Below are positions 1 through 8,947 of a DNA stretch of 64,000 nt, piece after piece (position 1 is the stretch's first letter; every line of letters begins with the position of its first letter). Below the pieces are notes generated by a model, which was given only the letters and a program-made list of their open reading frames with translations, searched no databases and was not told the origin of the DNA. This DNA is from JAJFUV01 sp964384215 (GTDB taxonomy: Bacteria > Acidobacteriota > Terriglobia > Bryobacterales > Bryobacteraceae), in contig CAYLLB010000006.1 in NCBI GenBank assembly GCA_964384215.1, positions 62,001-126,000 of the forward strand. The letters are read 5' to 3'. A program made the position numbers and the translations under genes.

Positions 1-106
1 AAAGTGCGGTCCAGGGAAGGCTATTACTCAGAGTAGGTGGCAAGGGCAGTGAAGTAGGCCGGCTGGCCAGAAAGCTTGCCAGAGAGAGATACTACGCAGA
101 GTGGAT

Positions 107-1831
107 ATGCGCAAGCTCTCCTTCATTCTGCTTTGCTCTGCCGCTGCCTCAATTCTCGCCGGCGGCGACCTCACCGCGCGGTACCGGCTTACGCTCGACC
201 GCGTGCTCACCGGAACTCATCCACCCTATTCGGCGGAGATGGTGCTGCGCGATGCGATCCCCGAATCCGGGCGGCGGTTTACTGAATACAGCGGCGACGT
301 GTCCGGCCGTTACGTGGGCGCGCTCGCCGTGGCTTCCATCGAAAGCGGACGGCAATTCCCCGCCCTCGACAGCATCGTCCCCCGCCTGCTGGGGCTGCAA
401 AAGCCCGACGGCCATTACGGCATCGCGTTCGGTGAACGCATCACGAAATCCGAGATGGCCATGCTTTGGGGCAACGGGCGCATGCTGATCGGGCTGCTCG
501 AATACTACCGGGCGAAGCCGCGCCCGGAGACGCTTGCCGCCGCCCGCCGTTTGGGCGACTTTCTCGTGAAGATCGCGCCGGTGATGAACGACGACGATTT
601 GCGCCGGCGCATTGACGCGGAAGAGTTCGCCTCCGGATACATCTGCTGGACCCATAACATCGAAGGGCTGGCCGAGTTGTACCGCGTCACGAAAGATGCG
701 CGTTATTTGCGGTTGGCCGAAGAAATCGCCGCCCGTACGAAGCGCTATCCGAAACAGCACAGCCACGGCTTCCTCTCGTCGGTGCGCGGCATAGTCGACC
801 TGTACAAGGTGACCGGCGAAAAGAAGTACCTGGAGCAGGCCGAGCGCGAGTGGCACGGCGTGATCGAGAGCGGGAATCTGTTGGTGCAGGGCGCGGTCGG
901 AGAAGCGTTCGCTCCCAACCTCGTGCGCACCGAAGGCTGCTCGGAGGCCGACTGGCTGCGGCTCACCATCGCGCTGTGGCGCCTGACCGGCAAGCCCGAG
1001 TACCTGGCGCAGGCCGAGCGGACGCTGTTCAACGAGTTCACCATGAATCAATTCAACACGGGCGACTTCGGCCACCGGCCAGTTTCAGACACCGGCACTC
1101 CGCTCGGCCAGGGTTCGGACGGCGGCGGCACGGCGCGCGCCTGGTGGTGCTGCACGCTGCACGGCCTGCGCGCCTTTCCCGACATCCTCGCCGCCGTCTT
1201 TCGCGCCAAAAGCGAGGCTCTTTATTACGATCTTCCGGTCGACGGCCGAGGCAAGACGCAAGGACTGGCCATGGCCGCGGACTCGACTCTCGAGCGCGAC
1301 GCGACGATCCACCTGAAAGTGTCCGCCGCCGATGGGCGGGCGCATGAGTTGGCGATCCGCAAGCCCGCCTGGGCAAACAAGATCCAAGTATCTTTTAACG
1401 GCGCACCCGCCGCATCGCCTCTGCGCGAAGGCTATGCCCGCCTGAGCCGCGTTTGGAAGACCGGCGATACGCTGCTCGTCAGATATACCCTCCGCACGTA
1501 CGCGGAGCGCAACACGAAGACGCATCGGGTGGCGCTGTTCCATGGCCCCTGGCTGCTGGGCGCCGACGATCAAGTGAACCCATATTTTTACGATGAGCCG
1601 CGCGCCGAAAATCGCCTGCGCATTGCCATCGCAGACGACGGCGCGGTGAGCCTGGAACGCGCCCGGCCTGTCCAGGCTGCGCCATTCACGGTGCCTGAGG
1701 CGCGTTTCCGCGTGAGCTATCTTCCGGGCGGCTATTCCATGCTGCCCTCGACCGCAATTCTGCGTCCGGTGGCCGAGCAGACCTCGACGCGTAGTCTTCC
1801 ATGGGAGTTTCAGTTCCTGACCGCAGAGTAA
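107..1831 (+). CDS. Secreted GH127-like beta-L-arabinofuranosidase
   Basis: A 574-residue protein that probably removes terminal beta-L-arabinofuranosyl groups from plant arabinan or glycoprotein sugars outside the cytoplasm. A signal peptide covers about the first 20 residues. The GH127 zinc/thiolate site is visible: Glu276 and Cys278 in the motif TEGCSEADW, and the cysteine pair Cys348-Cys349 in WWCCTLHG. In the family's HypBA1 enzyme the first Cys of that pair is the nucleophile, and the order and spacing agree. I take ATG 107; a GTG at 101 in the same frame is possible. The gene converges on the next one with a 7-base gap. Family assignment is good; the exact substrate is inferred. Confidence 0.8.
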   Translation: MRKLSFILLCSAAASILAGGDLTARYRLTLDRVLTGTHPPYSAEMVLRDAIPESGRRFTEYSGDVSGRYVGALAVASIESGRQFPALDSIVPRLLGLQKPDGHYGIAFGERITKSEMAMLWGNGRMLIGLLEYYRAKPRPETLAAARRLGDFLVKIAPVMNDDDLRRRIDAEEFASGYICWTHNIEGLAELYRVTKDARYLRLAEEIAARTKRYPKQHSHGFLSSVRGIVDLYKVTGEKKYLEQAEREWHGVIESGNLLVQGAVGEAFAPNLVRTEGCSEADWLRLTIALWRLTGKPEYLAQAERTLFNEFTMNQFNTGDFGHRPVSDTGTPLGQGSDGGGTARAWWCCTLHGLRAFPDILAAVFRAKSEALYYDLPVDGRGKTQGLAMAADSTLERDATIHLKVSAADGRAHELAIRKPAWANKIQVSFNGAPAASPLREGYARLSRVWKTGDTLLVRYTLRTYAERNTKTHRVALFHGPWLLGADDQVNPYFYDEPRAENRLRIAIADDGAVSLERARPVQAAPFTVPEARFRVSYLPGGYSMLPSTAILRPVAEQTSTRSLPWEFQFLTAE

Positions 1832-1838
1832 GAGCCGC

Positions 1839-3950
1839 TCAGCTCACTTCGAGCAGCGTATGGCCGTAAGCGGGAACGGTGACGACTTGCGAGAAGCGCC
1901 GCGCCGCCAGACCGAACTGGGCACAATCGAAGGCAACGGTCCGCGTCGCCGGATCCTTGTCCAGGTTGAAGCAGTTCACCACCAGGCGAGGCTCGGTGGG
2001 ATGTTTGTGGACGTGCGTCAGCTCGTCAATCCCATAGAACGTACCGCGCGCGAAGAATGGTTTCAGGCGCCGGTACTCGCGCATTGCGGCCTTTTGCGCG
2101 GCGCAGACGGCGGGGTCCGCGTGTGTTCCGCCAAGGCCCAGGTGGCGGCAGCAGGAGATGTTCCACCACAGCATGAGCGCGTTCGCGTTGTCCTTGCGCA
2201 GATCGATGTGAATGTAGAGCGGCATTGAGTACGCCAGGTTGTAGTAATAGAGTGCGATGGCGTGCCCACCGACGAGATCGTTCATCGGGTCCCACATCAA
2301 CTCGTATGCCCACACATCGTCCCAACCGCGCGCTGGGGGGTCGCCGGGTTGCGGCGGGGAGCCACCCTGTCCATAGTAGGTGGGCACGTAACGGTAGATG
2401 GTGCCGCCCACGATCTGGTCGTGCATCTCGATCAACAGGCTCGGATGTCTCTCGTGTACCATGCGCGCGAGGCGGTTGAAGCTCGCGACATGCTCCTCGC
2501 GCCGCGCGGGCACCGGGTGGCCGTGGTTGGGATCCCAACACTCGCCGCTGTAGATGGTGCCGTCGAACATGAAGTAAGTCGCGCCGCCGCGCGCGAGCGC
2601 ATCCAGGCGGCGGAAGGTCTCCTCCCGGTATTGACGCGAGGCTCCGCATAGCCAGTTCACCGCGCGGGAGCCATCGCGTTCCATGCGGTCCGCTTCGCGC
2701 GGATACGTCGTCGGGTTCGACCAGCCCGACAGCGGCGTGTGCAGCGAGAGCTTCAGTCCGAATTCGTTCTTAAGCATCCCAACGAAGTCTTCAATCTTGC
2801 CGAGCCGTTGTTCGTCCCAGATCTTCGAAGCGAAATTGGTGTCCCAACCCGGATCGAGATATAGCGCTTCGCACGAGTAGTCGCGCGCCTTTGCGGCTTC
2901 CTCACGCATGGAGGTGAGCGTGTAAAGTGCGCGGCGGTTCTCCGGCCGGTCATGCGCGGGCTCGCCAAGCGCCCAAAGTTTATTGTCGTAAAGCTCGTTC
3001 CAGTGAGCCGGCGGATCGAAGTCCTTCGGGCAATCGTGGCCGCGCTCGTCCATCTCCGCACGGAAGGCGTAATATCCCTCGATGAGACCGCCTTCGAACG
3101 CGGTCAGACGCGTCACGCCGAACTGGTGGGAAGCACCCGGGGCGAGCAGCACGCCGTGCTCGGGATCGCCCTCGTATATGCCGAAGCCGCCCCAACGCAG
3201 CGCCGCGCCTCCGGCCGCCGGCACACGATCCAGGATGGACCACTCCATGCCGTCCTGGCTGTACTTGCTGATGAGGAAGCCGGAGCGGGCGCCGGTGAGA
3301 ACCCAGCCTTCGGAAGCGTAGTCGGAGAACTCGGTCGTGACCAAGCCGGCTGCGTGCAATCCGGAGGTATACACGTTTCCCGAACGCGCGCGGGGGAACC
3401 TGCTTCGCAGTTCGGACACCCGCAATTCGGTAAGGACCTGCGCCAACGTGTAGTCGGCGTACTGCGTCCGGCCGCCTCGCGGTTCGCGGCGATAGGGCAC
3501 TGCAATGACCTTGCACGCGCGCAAGGGCCCGGTCACCACACCTCCTTCCATGCTTAACGGCAGCGTGAAGCCGCAGCGGCCGCGTGGAAGGTAGAGCGGT
3601 ACGGAGCCCGTGTTGGCCAGGGTGATGCGTTCTTCGATCCAAGGCTTGCCTGCGGGTAGCTGGTACTCCTGCACGATGCGGATGCCAGTTGGCGTAGCTC
3701 CTACCAGAGTCAGCTTGCCGGCTGTCGCGCGTGGCGCGGTAAAACGGGGTGAACCAAACGAATAGCTGTATTCGCCGTCGGCCAGCACGAGCCCGGTAGG
3801 CTTATGGCGCAGTTGGGCGCGCAATCCCGGCCCGGTTTCGAACGAAAGAGAGAACGAAGCGTTCGAAAAAACCTCGGGACGAAGCGTCGCGGCGGCGGCC
3901 GGCGTGGAGGCAAGAGCAGCAAGGAAGGTCTTGCGGGTCATGCCAACCAT
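1839..3950 (-). CDS. Exported glycosidase-like protein, clan GH-D-like TIM barrel
   Basis: A 703-residue protein starting with a short exported leader (MTRKTFLAAL, a Tat-like variant with RK in place of RR). The first half looks like a beta-sandwich. The second half resembles the alpha-galactosidase (GH36/GH27) barrel: a DPGWD segment near residue 370, a GLKLSLHTPL strand, and FMFDGT, where the Asp sits where clan-D enzymes keep their nucleophile. A second conserved acidic stretch, LIEMHDQ, follows. I cannot assign the sugar. It lies 32 bases downstream of the membrane regulator gene on the same strand and may be co-transcribed with it. It could also belong to an uncharacterised acidobacterial glycosidase family outside GH36. 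Confidence 0.55.
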   Translation of the reverse strand: MVGMTRKTFLAALASTPAAAATLRPEVFSNASFSLSFETGPGLRAQLRHKPTGLVLADGEYSYSFGSPRFTAPRATAGKLTLVGATPTGIRIVQEYQLPAGKPWIEERITLANTGSVPLYLPRGRCGFTLPLSMEGGVVTGPLRACKVIAVPYRREPRGGRTQYADYTLAQVLTELRVSELRSRFPRARSGNVYTSGLHAAGLVTTEFSDYASEGWVLTGARSGFLISKYSQDGMEWSILDRVPAAGGAALRWGGFGIYEGDPEHGVLLAPGASHQFGVTRLTAFEGGLIEGYYAFRAEMDERGHDCPKDFDPPAHWNELYDNKLWALGEPAHDRPENRRALYTLTSMREEAAKARDYSCEALYLDPGWDTNFASKIWDEQRLGKIEDFVGMLKNEFGLKLSLHTPLSGWSNPTTYPREADRMERDGSRAVNWLCGASRQYREETFRRLDALARGGATYFMFDGTIYSGECWDPNHGHPVPARREEHVASFNRLARMVHERHPSLLIEMHDQIVGGTIYRYVPTYYGQGGSPPQPGDPPARGWDDVWAYELMWDPMNDLVGGHAIALYYYNLAYSMPLYIHIDLRKDNANALMLWWNISCCRHLGLGGTHADPAVCAAQKAAMREYRRLKPFFARGTFYGIDELTHVHKHPTEPRLVVNCFNLDKDPATRTVAFDCAQFGLAARRFSQVVTVPAYGHTLLEVS

Positions 3951-3982
3951 GATATGAATTCCCGTCTGCGGTGGAAACAGGG

Positions 3983-5251
3983 CTACTTGGCGGTTGGCTT
4001 GCGCGCGATGACCTTATGGGTTACATAAGCGATCTTAATGGGCACCAGCGACTGGAACTCGGCCCGCACGATCAACTCGAACAATTCCGGAAGGTTTCCG
4101 TTGACGTCAGTCATGTTGGCCACCAGTTGCTGGGCCATACGGGGATCCGTCATTGCCTCGGCGGCCGCCCAGTTGCCCGCCGTGCTGTCGGCACCTAAGA
4201 CGGTGATGTAGCCGTTCCCGCCGATGCCGGGCAGGCGCGCTATGACCGCATAGTCGGCGATCACTTCGTCCCGTTCGTTCAGTGTGGGCTCGTACAGGCT
4301 GGGTTCTCCCTTGGCGGGATTGAGCACCTGAATGCCGCCGCGCACCAACCGGTAATTCACCAGAATCTGCATGTCGCGCAAGTGTGGATTCGATTTTGAG
4401 CTACCGAGCAACACGACATCGTTTGAGCGGAGTTCCTCCCAGCTCAGGGTATTGCTGCGGCAGATGGCTACCGGCTTGCCTGCGGCCTGAAACAGGCGTC
4501 CCAGGAGGAACGCATCGACAGTTTCACCCAGGCCGTTGTAACCGTACTCCACACGGTCCGGTTTCTCCCCGACCTTGCCAAAGACCTCTTTCACCGTAGT
4601 TGAATAGGGTATGTCCGTAGGCGAACTAACGGAGGTGTGTCGGTAGTAGCCTCCGCGGAGGCGCATCCAGATGGGCATCCCGACTACCAGAGTGAGTGGC
4701 CGGGGACTGGAGAGCAAAGGCTGCCAGAGCCGCGCCACGTTCGGGTCCGGCTTGCTCTTCTGAACTTCTTCTTTGAGTTGCTGGACCACCAAGACCTGAT
4801 AAATGAGAAGGACGATCAGGATCAAGAACGCCACTGCGGCGAAAAACCTGCTCCGTCTCAGGTGATTAAGGTGTTGCAGCAACGACGCCGGAAAGGAGGG
4901 AGGCGGCTCGGCTTCCTGGGCGCGGCGCATTTCGAAGAGGAGGGTAAAGGACCCTTTGGGCAGTCGGATGACGACGTCGGAATCCGCGCCTTCGGTCCGG
5001 TAGTACTCGTCCAACCTTGTCCGAAGACGGCTGGTCTGCACACGCACCGAGGGGTCGGACTGAGGGGAGTAAGAATCAGGCTTGGCGAACAACTCGGTGC
5101 CGATCGTGTACTCCTTCAACTCGTCGGCCTTTCCAGCCAAGGACTTCTCCGCCAAATAGTGCAAGAGCTTACATTGGCCGGGAGCCTCAGCGAACAGTTT
5201 ACTGGAGAGAATCCGCCCGATTGCACTCCTGATTTGGTCCGCTCGTTCCAA
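3983..5251 (-). CDS. Membrane-anchored winged-helix one-component regulator
   Basis: 422 residues. The N-terminal 110 residues look like a DNA-binding winged-helix module of a family common in Solibacter: LLHYLAEKSL, LKEYTIGTELF, DPSVRVQTSRLRTRL and a beta-wing IRLPKGSFTLLF. A single transmembrane segment lies at about 135-155, and about 265 residues follow that should be extracytoplasmic, with no domain I recognise. The layout is like ToxR/CadC: a sensor outside the membrane controlling a DNA-binding head inside. It is transcribed away from the TonB receptor gene, and the 134-base gap between them carries the paired half-sites listed separately. Regulation of the receptor and self-regulation are inferred. 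Confidence 0.65.
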   Translation of the reverse strand: MERADQIRSAIGRILSSKLFAEAPGQCKLLHYLAEKSLAGKADELKEYTIGTELFAKPDSYSPQSDPSVRVQTSRLRTRLDEYYRTEGADSDVVIRLPKGSFTLLFEMRRAQEAEPPPSFPASLLQHLNHLRRSRFFAAVAFLILIVLLIYQVLVVQQLKEEVQKSKPDPNVARLWQPLLSSPRPLTLVVGMPIWMRLRGGYYRHTSVSSPTDIPYSTTVKEVFGKVGEKPDRVEYGYNGLGETVDAFLLGRLFQAAGKPVAICRSNTLSWEELRSNDVVLLGSSKSNPHLRDMQILVNYRLVRGGIQVLNPAKGEPSLYEPTLNERDEVIADYAVIARLPGIGGNGYITVLGADSTAGNWAAAEAMTDPRMAQQLVANMTDVNGNLPELFELIVRAEFQSLVPIKIAYVTHKVIARKPTAK

Positions 5252-5272
5252 AGCTAAACGTTTGCCCTAGCT

Positions 5273-5299
5273 GATGTTAGCACAGGTAACATCGGTTAC
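5273..5299. promoter_or_regulatory. Candidate operator of three alternating GTTA half-sites
   Basis: GATGTTA (5273-5279) and TAACATC (5287-5293) form a perfect 7-base inverted repeat around a 7-base spacer. The second arm also pairs with a third half-site in GTAAC-ATCG-GTTAC (5286-5299). The block lies 22 bases upstream of the regulator start and 25 bases upstream of the -35 box of the TonB receptor promoter, so one factor could act on both genes. Confidence 0.45.
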
Positions 5300-5324
5300 G
5301 TATCAGCAACACACCACATCTTCA

Positions 5325-5353
5325 TTGAAAACCGCGACACCCGGTCCCATACT
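5325..5353 (+). promoter_or_regulatory. Sigma-70-type promoter for the TonB receptor gene
   Basis: TTGAAA (5325-5330) and CATACT (5348-5353) are separated by 17 bases, matching the -35 and -10 consensus at 5 and 4 of 6 positions. A perfect AGGAGG (5373-5378) lies 7 bases before the ATG at 5386. Confidence 0.6.
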
Positions 5354-5385
5354 GTAAAGCGGTCTTAACCACAGGAGGTATTGCT

Positions 5386-8300
5386 ATGAGGATTTCTCGC
5401 TTAGGGCTCGGCATGCTTCTGCCGGTCCTTCTACTGGTTTTGATTCATCCGGGGGCATACGCACAGACCGATCGTGGCGCCATCACCGGAACGGTAACAG
5501 ATCCCGCCGGAGCGGTCGTCGGGGAGGCGACCGTAACATTGATCAATCCGGCCACGGGCGTCAAGACTGTGACCAAAACCACGTCGGCTGGAGTGTACAC
5601 GTTTCCGCAGGTCAATCCCGCTAGGTACGAAATTGAGGCGGAGGCCACAGGTTTCAAGAAGGCGGTGGTCAAGGACATCCAGCTTGGCGTCCTGCAGAGG
5701 ATGGCGGTGGATATCAAACTCGAGCTGGGCTCGGTCACGGAAAGCGTCACCGTGGCCAGCGAAGCGCCACTGTTGAACCCGACCAGCGCGGCCATCGGCA
5801 CCAACATCGCTCCGCGCGAGTATCAGGACCTTCCCATCTTCTTTGGGGGGGCGTTCCGGTCGGCGCTGGGCCTGAAGACCTTGCTGCCGGGCGTAAACGG
5901 CGCCAAGTACGGCACCCACATCAGCGGCGGCCAAGCGTTCAGCGGAGATTTCCAATTGGATGGCATTTCAGTGTCCACCACGGAGATTCAAGGTGACTCA
6001 CGCGGTTGGCAGATTCCCGTGGACTTCATTCAGGAGTTCGCCGTCGTCACAAACAGCTTTTCCGCGGAATTCGGCCGCACCGGCGGCGGTATCGAAAGTT
6101 ACTCGCTCAAGTCCGGCACTAACCAGTTGCACGGGATGGCATCTGATTACATCCGCAATGAGGCCTTTGACGCCCGCGCGTTCTATGCCGCGAAAAGAAG
6201 CATCTACAAACAGCATGACGGCAACGCAAACGTGGGGGGACCGGTGGTGATCCCGAAGGTCTACAACGGCCGCGACAAGACGTTCTTCTTCTTCGGCTTA
6301 GGTATATACCGTCAAGCCAATGTCGGATCCAGCATGATCGGAACGGTGCCGACTGCCAAGATGCGCCAGGGCATCTTCACCGAGAAGACCGGCACCGGCG
6401 GTGCTCCTTTCATCATTTACGACCCGGCTTCCACGGCCAAGGATGCCAGCGGCAACCTGATCCGCACTCCCTTCGCCAACCAGACCATCCCCTCGGCCCG
6501 CATCAGCAAGGTAGCTCAGAACATTCAGGCGCTGTTCCCTAATCCCACCAAGGACGGTTGGTTCAACAACTTCGACGGCTGGGACAAGGGATCCCGCCGG
6601 CAGACCAACTTCACCTGGAAGCTCGACCACAACATCGGCTCCAACCACAAACTCTTCGGCAGCGCCTCTATCACTTACTTTCCGGACATCCCGGTGGCCC
6701 TGTTGCCGGACCCCATCAACGGCAAGCGCGTGTCGCAAGGCGACACCTACGTTTATCGCCTCGGGCACGATTGGGTGGTCAGGCCAAACATGGTGAACCA
6801 CTTCGCCCTGGGCTTCAACCGGTACCTGGTGGCCACAACCGGGGTGAGCAACGGCTTCGACTGGTACGGCAAGATGGGCTACACGGGGTTCTCCACGGGC
6901 AACGTTTGGGGCTTCCCTAGTGTGAACGTTTCCGACATCGGCGCCTTCGGCGGTGGCGGCGGTTTCGCCACTTACGATAACACCTACAATGTGATCGATT
7001 CTTTTACCTGGACCCACGGCAAGCACGATATCAAGATGGGTTTCGAAGCCCGCAGATTGCAGAACAACTCCATCAACCCTGGCGGCGGGCCCAGCACGGT
7101 TTTCACCCAAGGGAATACTGCATTCCCAACAGCCGCCGCACAGACCACGACCGGTCAGGGTTGGGCGAGTTTCCTCCTCGGCAGCCCCTTTCAAGTCGGC
7201 GTGTATGTCAACGATGTGACCAACGGTCCGCGCTGGGGCCAGTATATGAGCTACATCCAGGATGACTGGAAGGTCACCTCCAAACTGACACTCAATCTGG
7301 GCTTGCGGTGGGAAGTGCCTCGTCCCTTTTATGACGTGAACCTGGTCATGGGAACGGTGGACGTCACCAAGCCCAATCCCGCTGCCGGCAATCTGCCCGG
7401 CGCATTGATATTCGGCAAGGACTGGTACAAGCAGACGGGCCAGAAGTCCTTCATGGACACGCCGTGGAACGAACTCTCCCCGCGCTTGGGTATTGCCTAT
7501 CGCCTGCCCAAGGACACCGTACTTCGCGTTGCCTACAGCATTTACTACAACGCGGGCTTCGGAATCGGCAACGGCTTCCGCGGATCCACGCCGGGTTATT
7601 CCACCAACATCACCCAACAAGCGCCTAACCCGTGGGAGACCAACGCCTGGAACCTGGATGCGCCCTTCAACCCATACACGCATCTGTCGGGCTTCCAGAT
7701 GCCGCCTTTCCTCGATCCGGGATTCGGCGTCAATAGCTCGACTTCCTTCAGCGCCATCGGTAAGGACCTCGGCAGGAGCGCCTACATCCAGAGCTGGAAT
7801 TTTGGCTTCCAGAAACAACTTCCTGGCAACACGGTTTTCGAGATCGACTACGTAGGCAACAAGGGAACCCGTCTCCCCAGCATGCGTTTCTCCGGAAAAC
7901 AGTTGCAGCCGTGGTACTGGAATCTCGGTGCGCTCCTGACCAAGAACATCAACGACCCCGCCGTCGTGGCTGCGGGTTTCCAGAAGCCCTGGCCGGGCTT
8001 CCGGGACAGCGGAATCCTGGCGAATGCGCTATCGCTGTTCCCGCAGTATAACCGCTTTACCCAGCTGTTCCAGGATGGTATGTCCACGTACCACTCCATG
8101 CAGATGAAGCTGCAAAGACGGTTCACTAACGGCTTCTCCTTCCTCGGCTCTTACACCCTGGGCAAGATGCTGACGGACACCAACTCACAGCTCCAGCGCG
8201 GCGCCTATGGTTCTCTTGTCGGCCGCGACAGCTTCAACAAGAGCCTGGACAAGGCCCTCTCGCCGGATGACCGCACGCACGTTGTGAGCATCGCGGTCCT

Positions 8301-8871
8301 TTACGAGCTACCCTTCGGTCCTGGCAAGCCTTTGCTGAACAGCAAAGGGCCCCTCAAGTATGTGGTAGGCGGCTGGCAGTTGAACAGCGTTCTTTCTTAC
8401 GCCAGTGGCTACCCGTTGATGATCAGCGGCGGCTCGAACCGCATCCCCGATGGCGGGGTAGCAGCCAACCGTCCGATCACCCCGAACACGGTGGCCGGTG
8501 CAACGCAGGGCCTTTCGCACTCCGGCAAGTGGGAGCCGGGGGTGTCCGGCAATGCGGCGGCCGGTTCGGTCTACGCCAACATAAATGCCTGGTACGACAT
8601 CCAGGGCTACACGATCGGCACCTCTCCAATCGTTCTGCCGACTCTGCGCGGGTTCATGTCCAAGAACGAAAACCTGGCTCTGTTCAAGAGCTTCAACTTC
8701 ACGGAGCGGCTGAAGCTCCAGCTCAAGGGCGAAGCGATGAACTTTATGAATCGCTTCGTTCCCAGCGACCCGAACATGAGCTGGAATTTGACTAACGCCC
8801 AGTGGGGCAAAACCTACGGCCAGGCGAATTCACCCCGCATCCTCCAGCTTGGCATGAAGTTCACATTCTAG
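5386..8871 (+). CDS. Oar-like TonB-dependent outer-membrane receptor
   Basis: 1161 residues with a signal peptide (about 1-26 ending AYAQ). A carboxypeptidase-regulatory-like beta-sandwich follows at about 27-115 (GAITGTVTDPAG, then GVYTFPQVNPARYEIE). Next come a plug region with DGISVSTTEIQ and a long beta-barrel that ends LGMKFTF, with the terminal aromatic residue needed for BAM insertion. Acidobacteria use this receptor type for uptake of large substrates, probably oligosaccharides, across the outer membrane with TonB energy. The start is fixed by an AGGAGG 7 bases upstream. Pectin and arabinan enzymes flank it on both sides, so a plant-glycan ligand is the likeliest guess. A strong terminator follows it. 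Confidence 0.85.
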   Translation: MRISRLGLGMLLPVLLLVLIHPGAYAQTDRGAITGTVTDPAGAVVGEATVTLINPATGVKTVTKTTSAGVYTFPQVNPARYEIEAEATGFKKAVVKDIQLGVLQRMAVDIKLELGSVTESVTVASEAPLLNPTSAAIGTNIAPREYQDLPIFFGGAFRSALGLKTLLPGVNGAKYGTHISGGQAFSGDFQLDGISVSTTEIQGDSRGWQIPVDFIQEFAVVTNSFSAEFGRTGGGIESYSLKSGTNQLHGMASDYIRNEAFDARAFYAAKRSIYKQHDGNANVGGPVVIPKVYNGRDKTFFFFGLGIYRQANVGSSMIGTVPTAKMRQGIFTEKTGTGGAPFIIYDPASTAKDASGNLIRTPFANQTIPSARISKVAQNIQALFPNPTKDGWFNNFDGWDKGSRRQTNFTWKLDHNIGSNHKLFGSASITYFPDIPVALLPDPINGKRVSQGDTYVYRLGHDWVVRPNMVNHFALGFNRYLVATTGVSNGFDWYGKMGYTGFSTGNVWGFPSVNVSDIGAFGGGGGFATYDNTYNVIDSFTWTHGKHDIKMGFEARRLQNNSINPGGGPSTVFTQGNTAFPTAAAQTTTGQGWASFLLGSPFQVGVYVNDVTNGPRWGQYMSYIQDDWKVTSKLTLNLGLRWEVPRPFYDVNLVMGTVDVTKPNPAAGNLPGALIFGKDWYKQTGQKSFMDTPWNELSPRLGIAYRLPKDTVLRVAYSIYYNAGFGIGNGFRGSTPGYSTNITQQAPNPWETNAWNLDAPFNPYTHLSGFQMPPFLDPGFGVNSSTSFSAIGKDLGRSAYIQSWNFGFQKQLPGNTVFEIDYVGNKGTRLPSMRFSGKQLQPWYWNLGALLTKNINDPAVVAAGFQKPWPGFRDSGILANALSLFPQYNRFTQLFQDGMSTYHSMQMKLQRRFTNGFSFLGSYTLGKMLTDTNSQLQRGAYGSLVGRDSFNKSLDKALSPDDRTHVVSIAVLYELPFGPGKPLLNSKGPLKYVVGGWQLNSVLSYASGYPLMISGGSNRIPDGGVAANRPITPNTVAGATQGLSHSGKWEPGVSGNAAAGSVYANINAWYDIQGYTIGTSPIVLPTLRGFMSKNENLALFKSFNFTERLKLQLKGEAMNFMNRFVPSDPNMSWNLTNAQWGKTYGQANSPRILQLGMKFTF

Positions 8872-8897
8872 TTCGCATCAGACACAGAGCGATTCTT

Positions 8898-8930
8898 GGG
8901 GGCCGGTTTGGGGCCGGCCCCCCTTTTTTT
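8898..8930 (+). terminator. Rho-independent terminator after the TonB receptor
   Basis: GGGGGCCGG (8898-8906) pairs perfectly with CCGGCCCCC (8914-8922) around a 7-base loop, followed by seven T residues (8924-8930). Confidence 0.9.
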
Positions 8931-8947
8931 CTATCAAGGAGATTGCA

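Noticed and set aside
1..106. CTGGC/GCCAG short inverted repeat (63-82) before the first gene
   Set aside because: Five pairs with a ten-base loop and no T-tract is within chance for GC-rich DNA; no promoter is convincing here.
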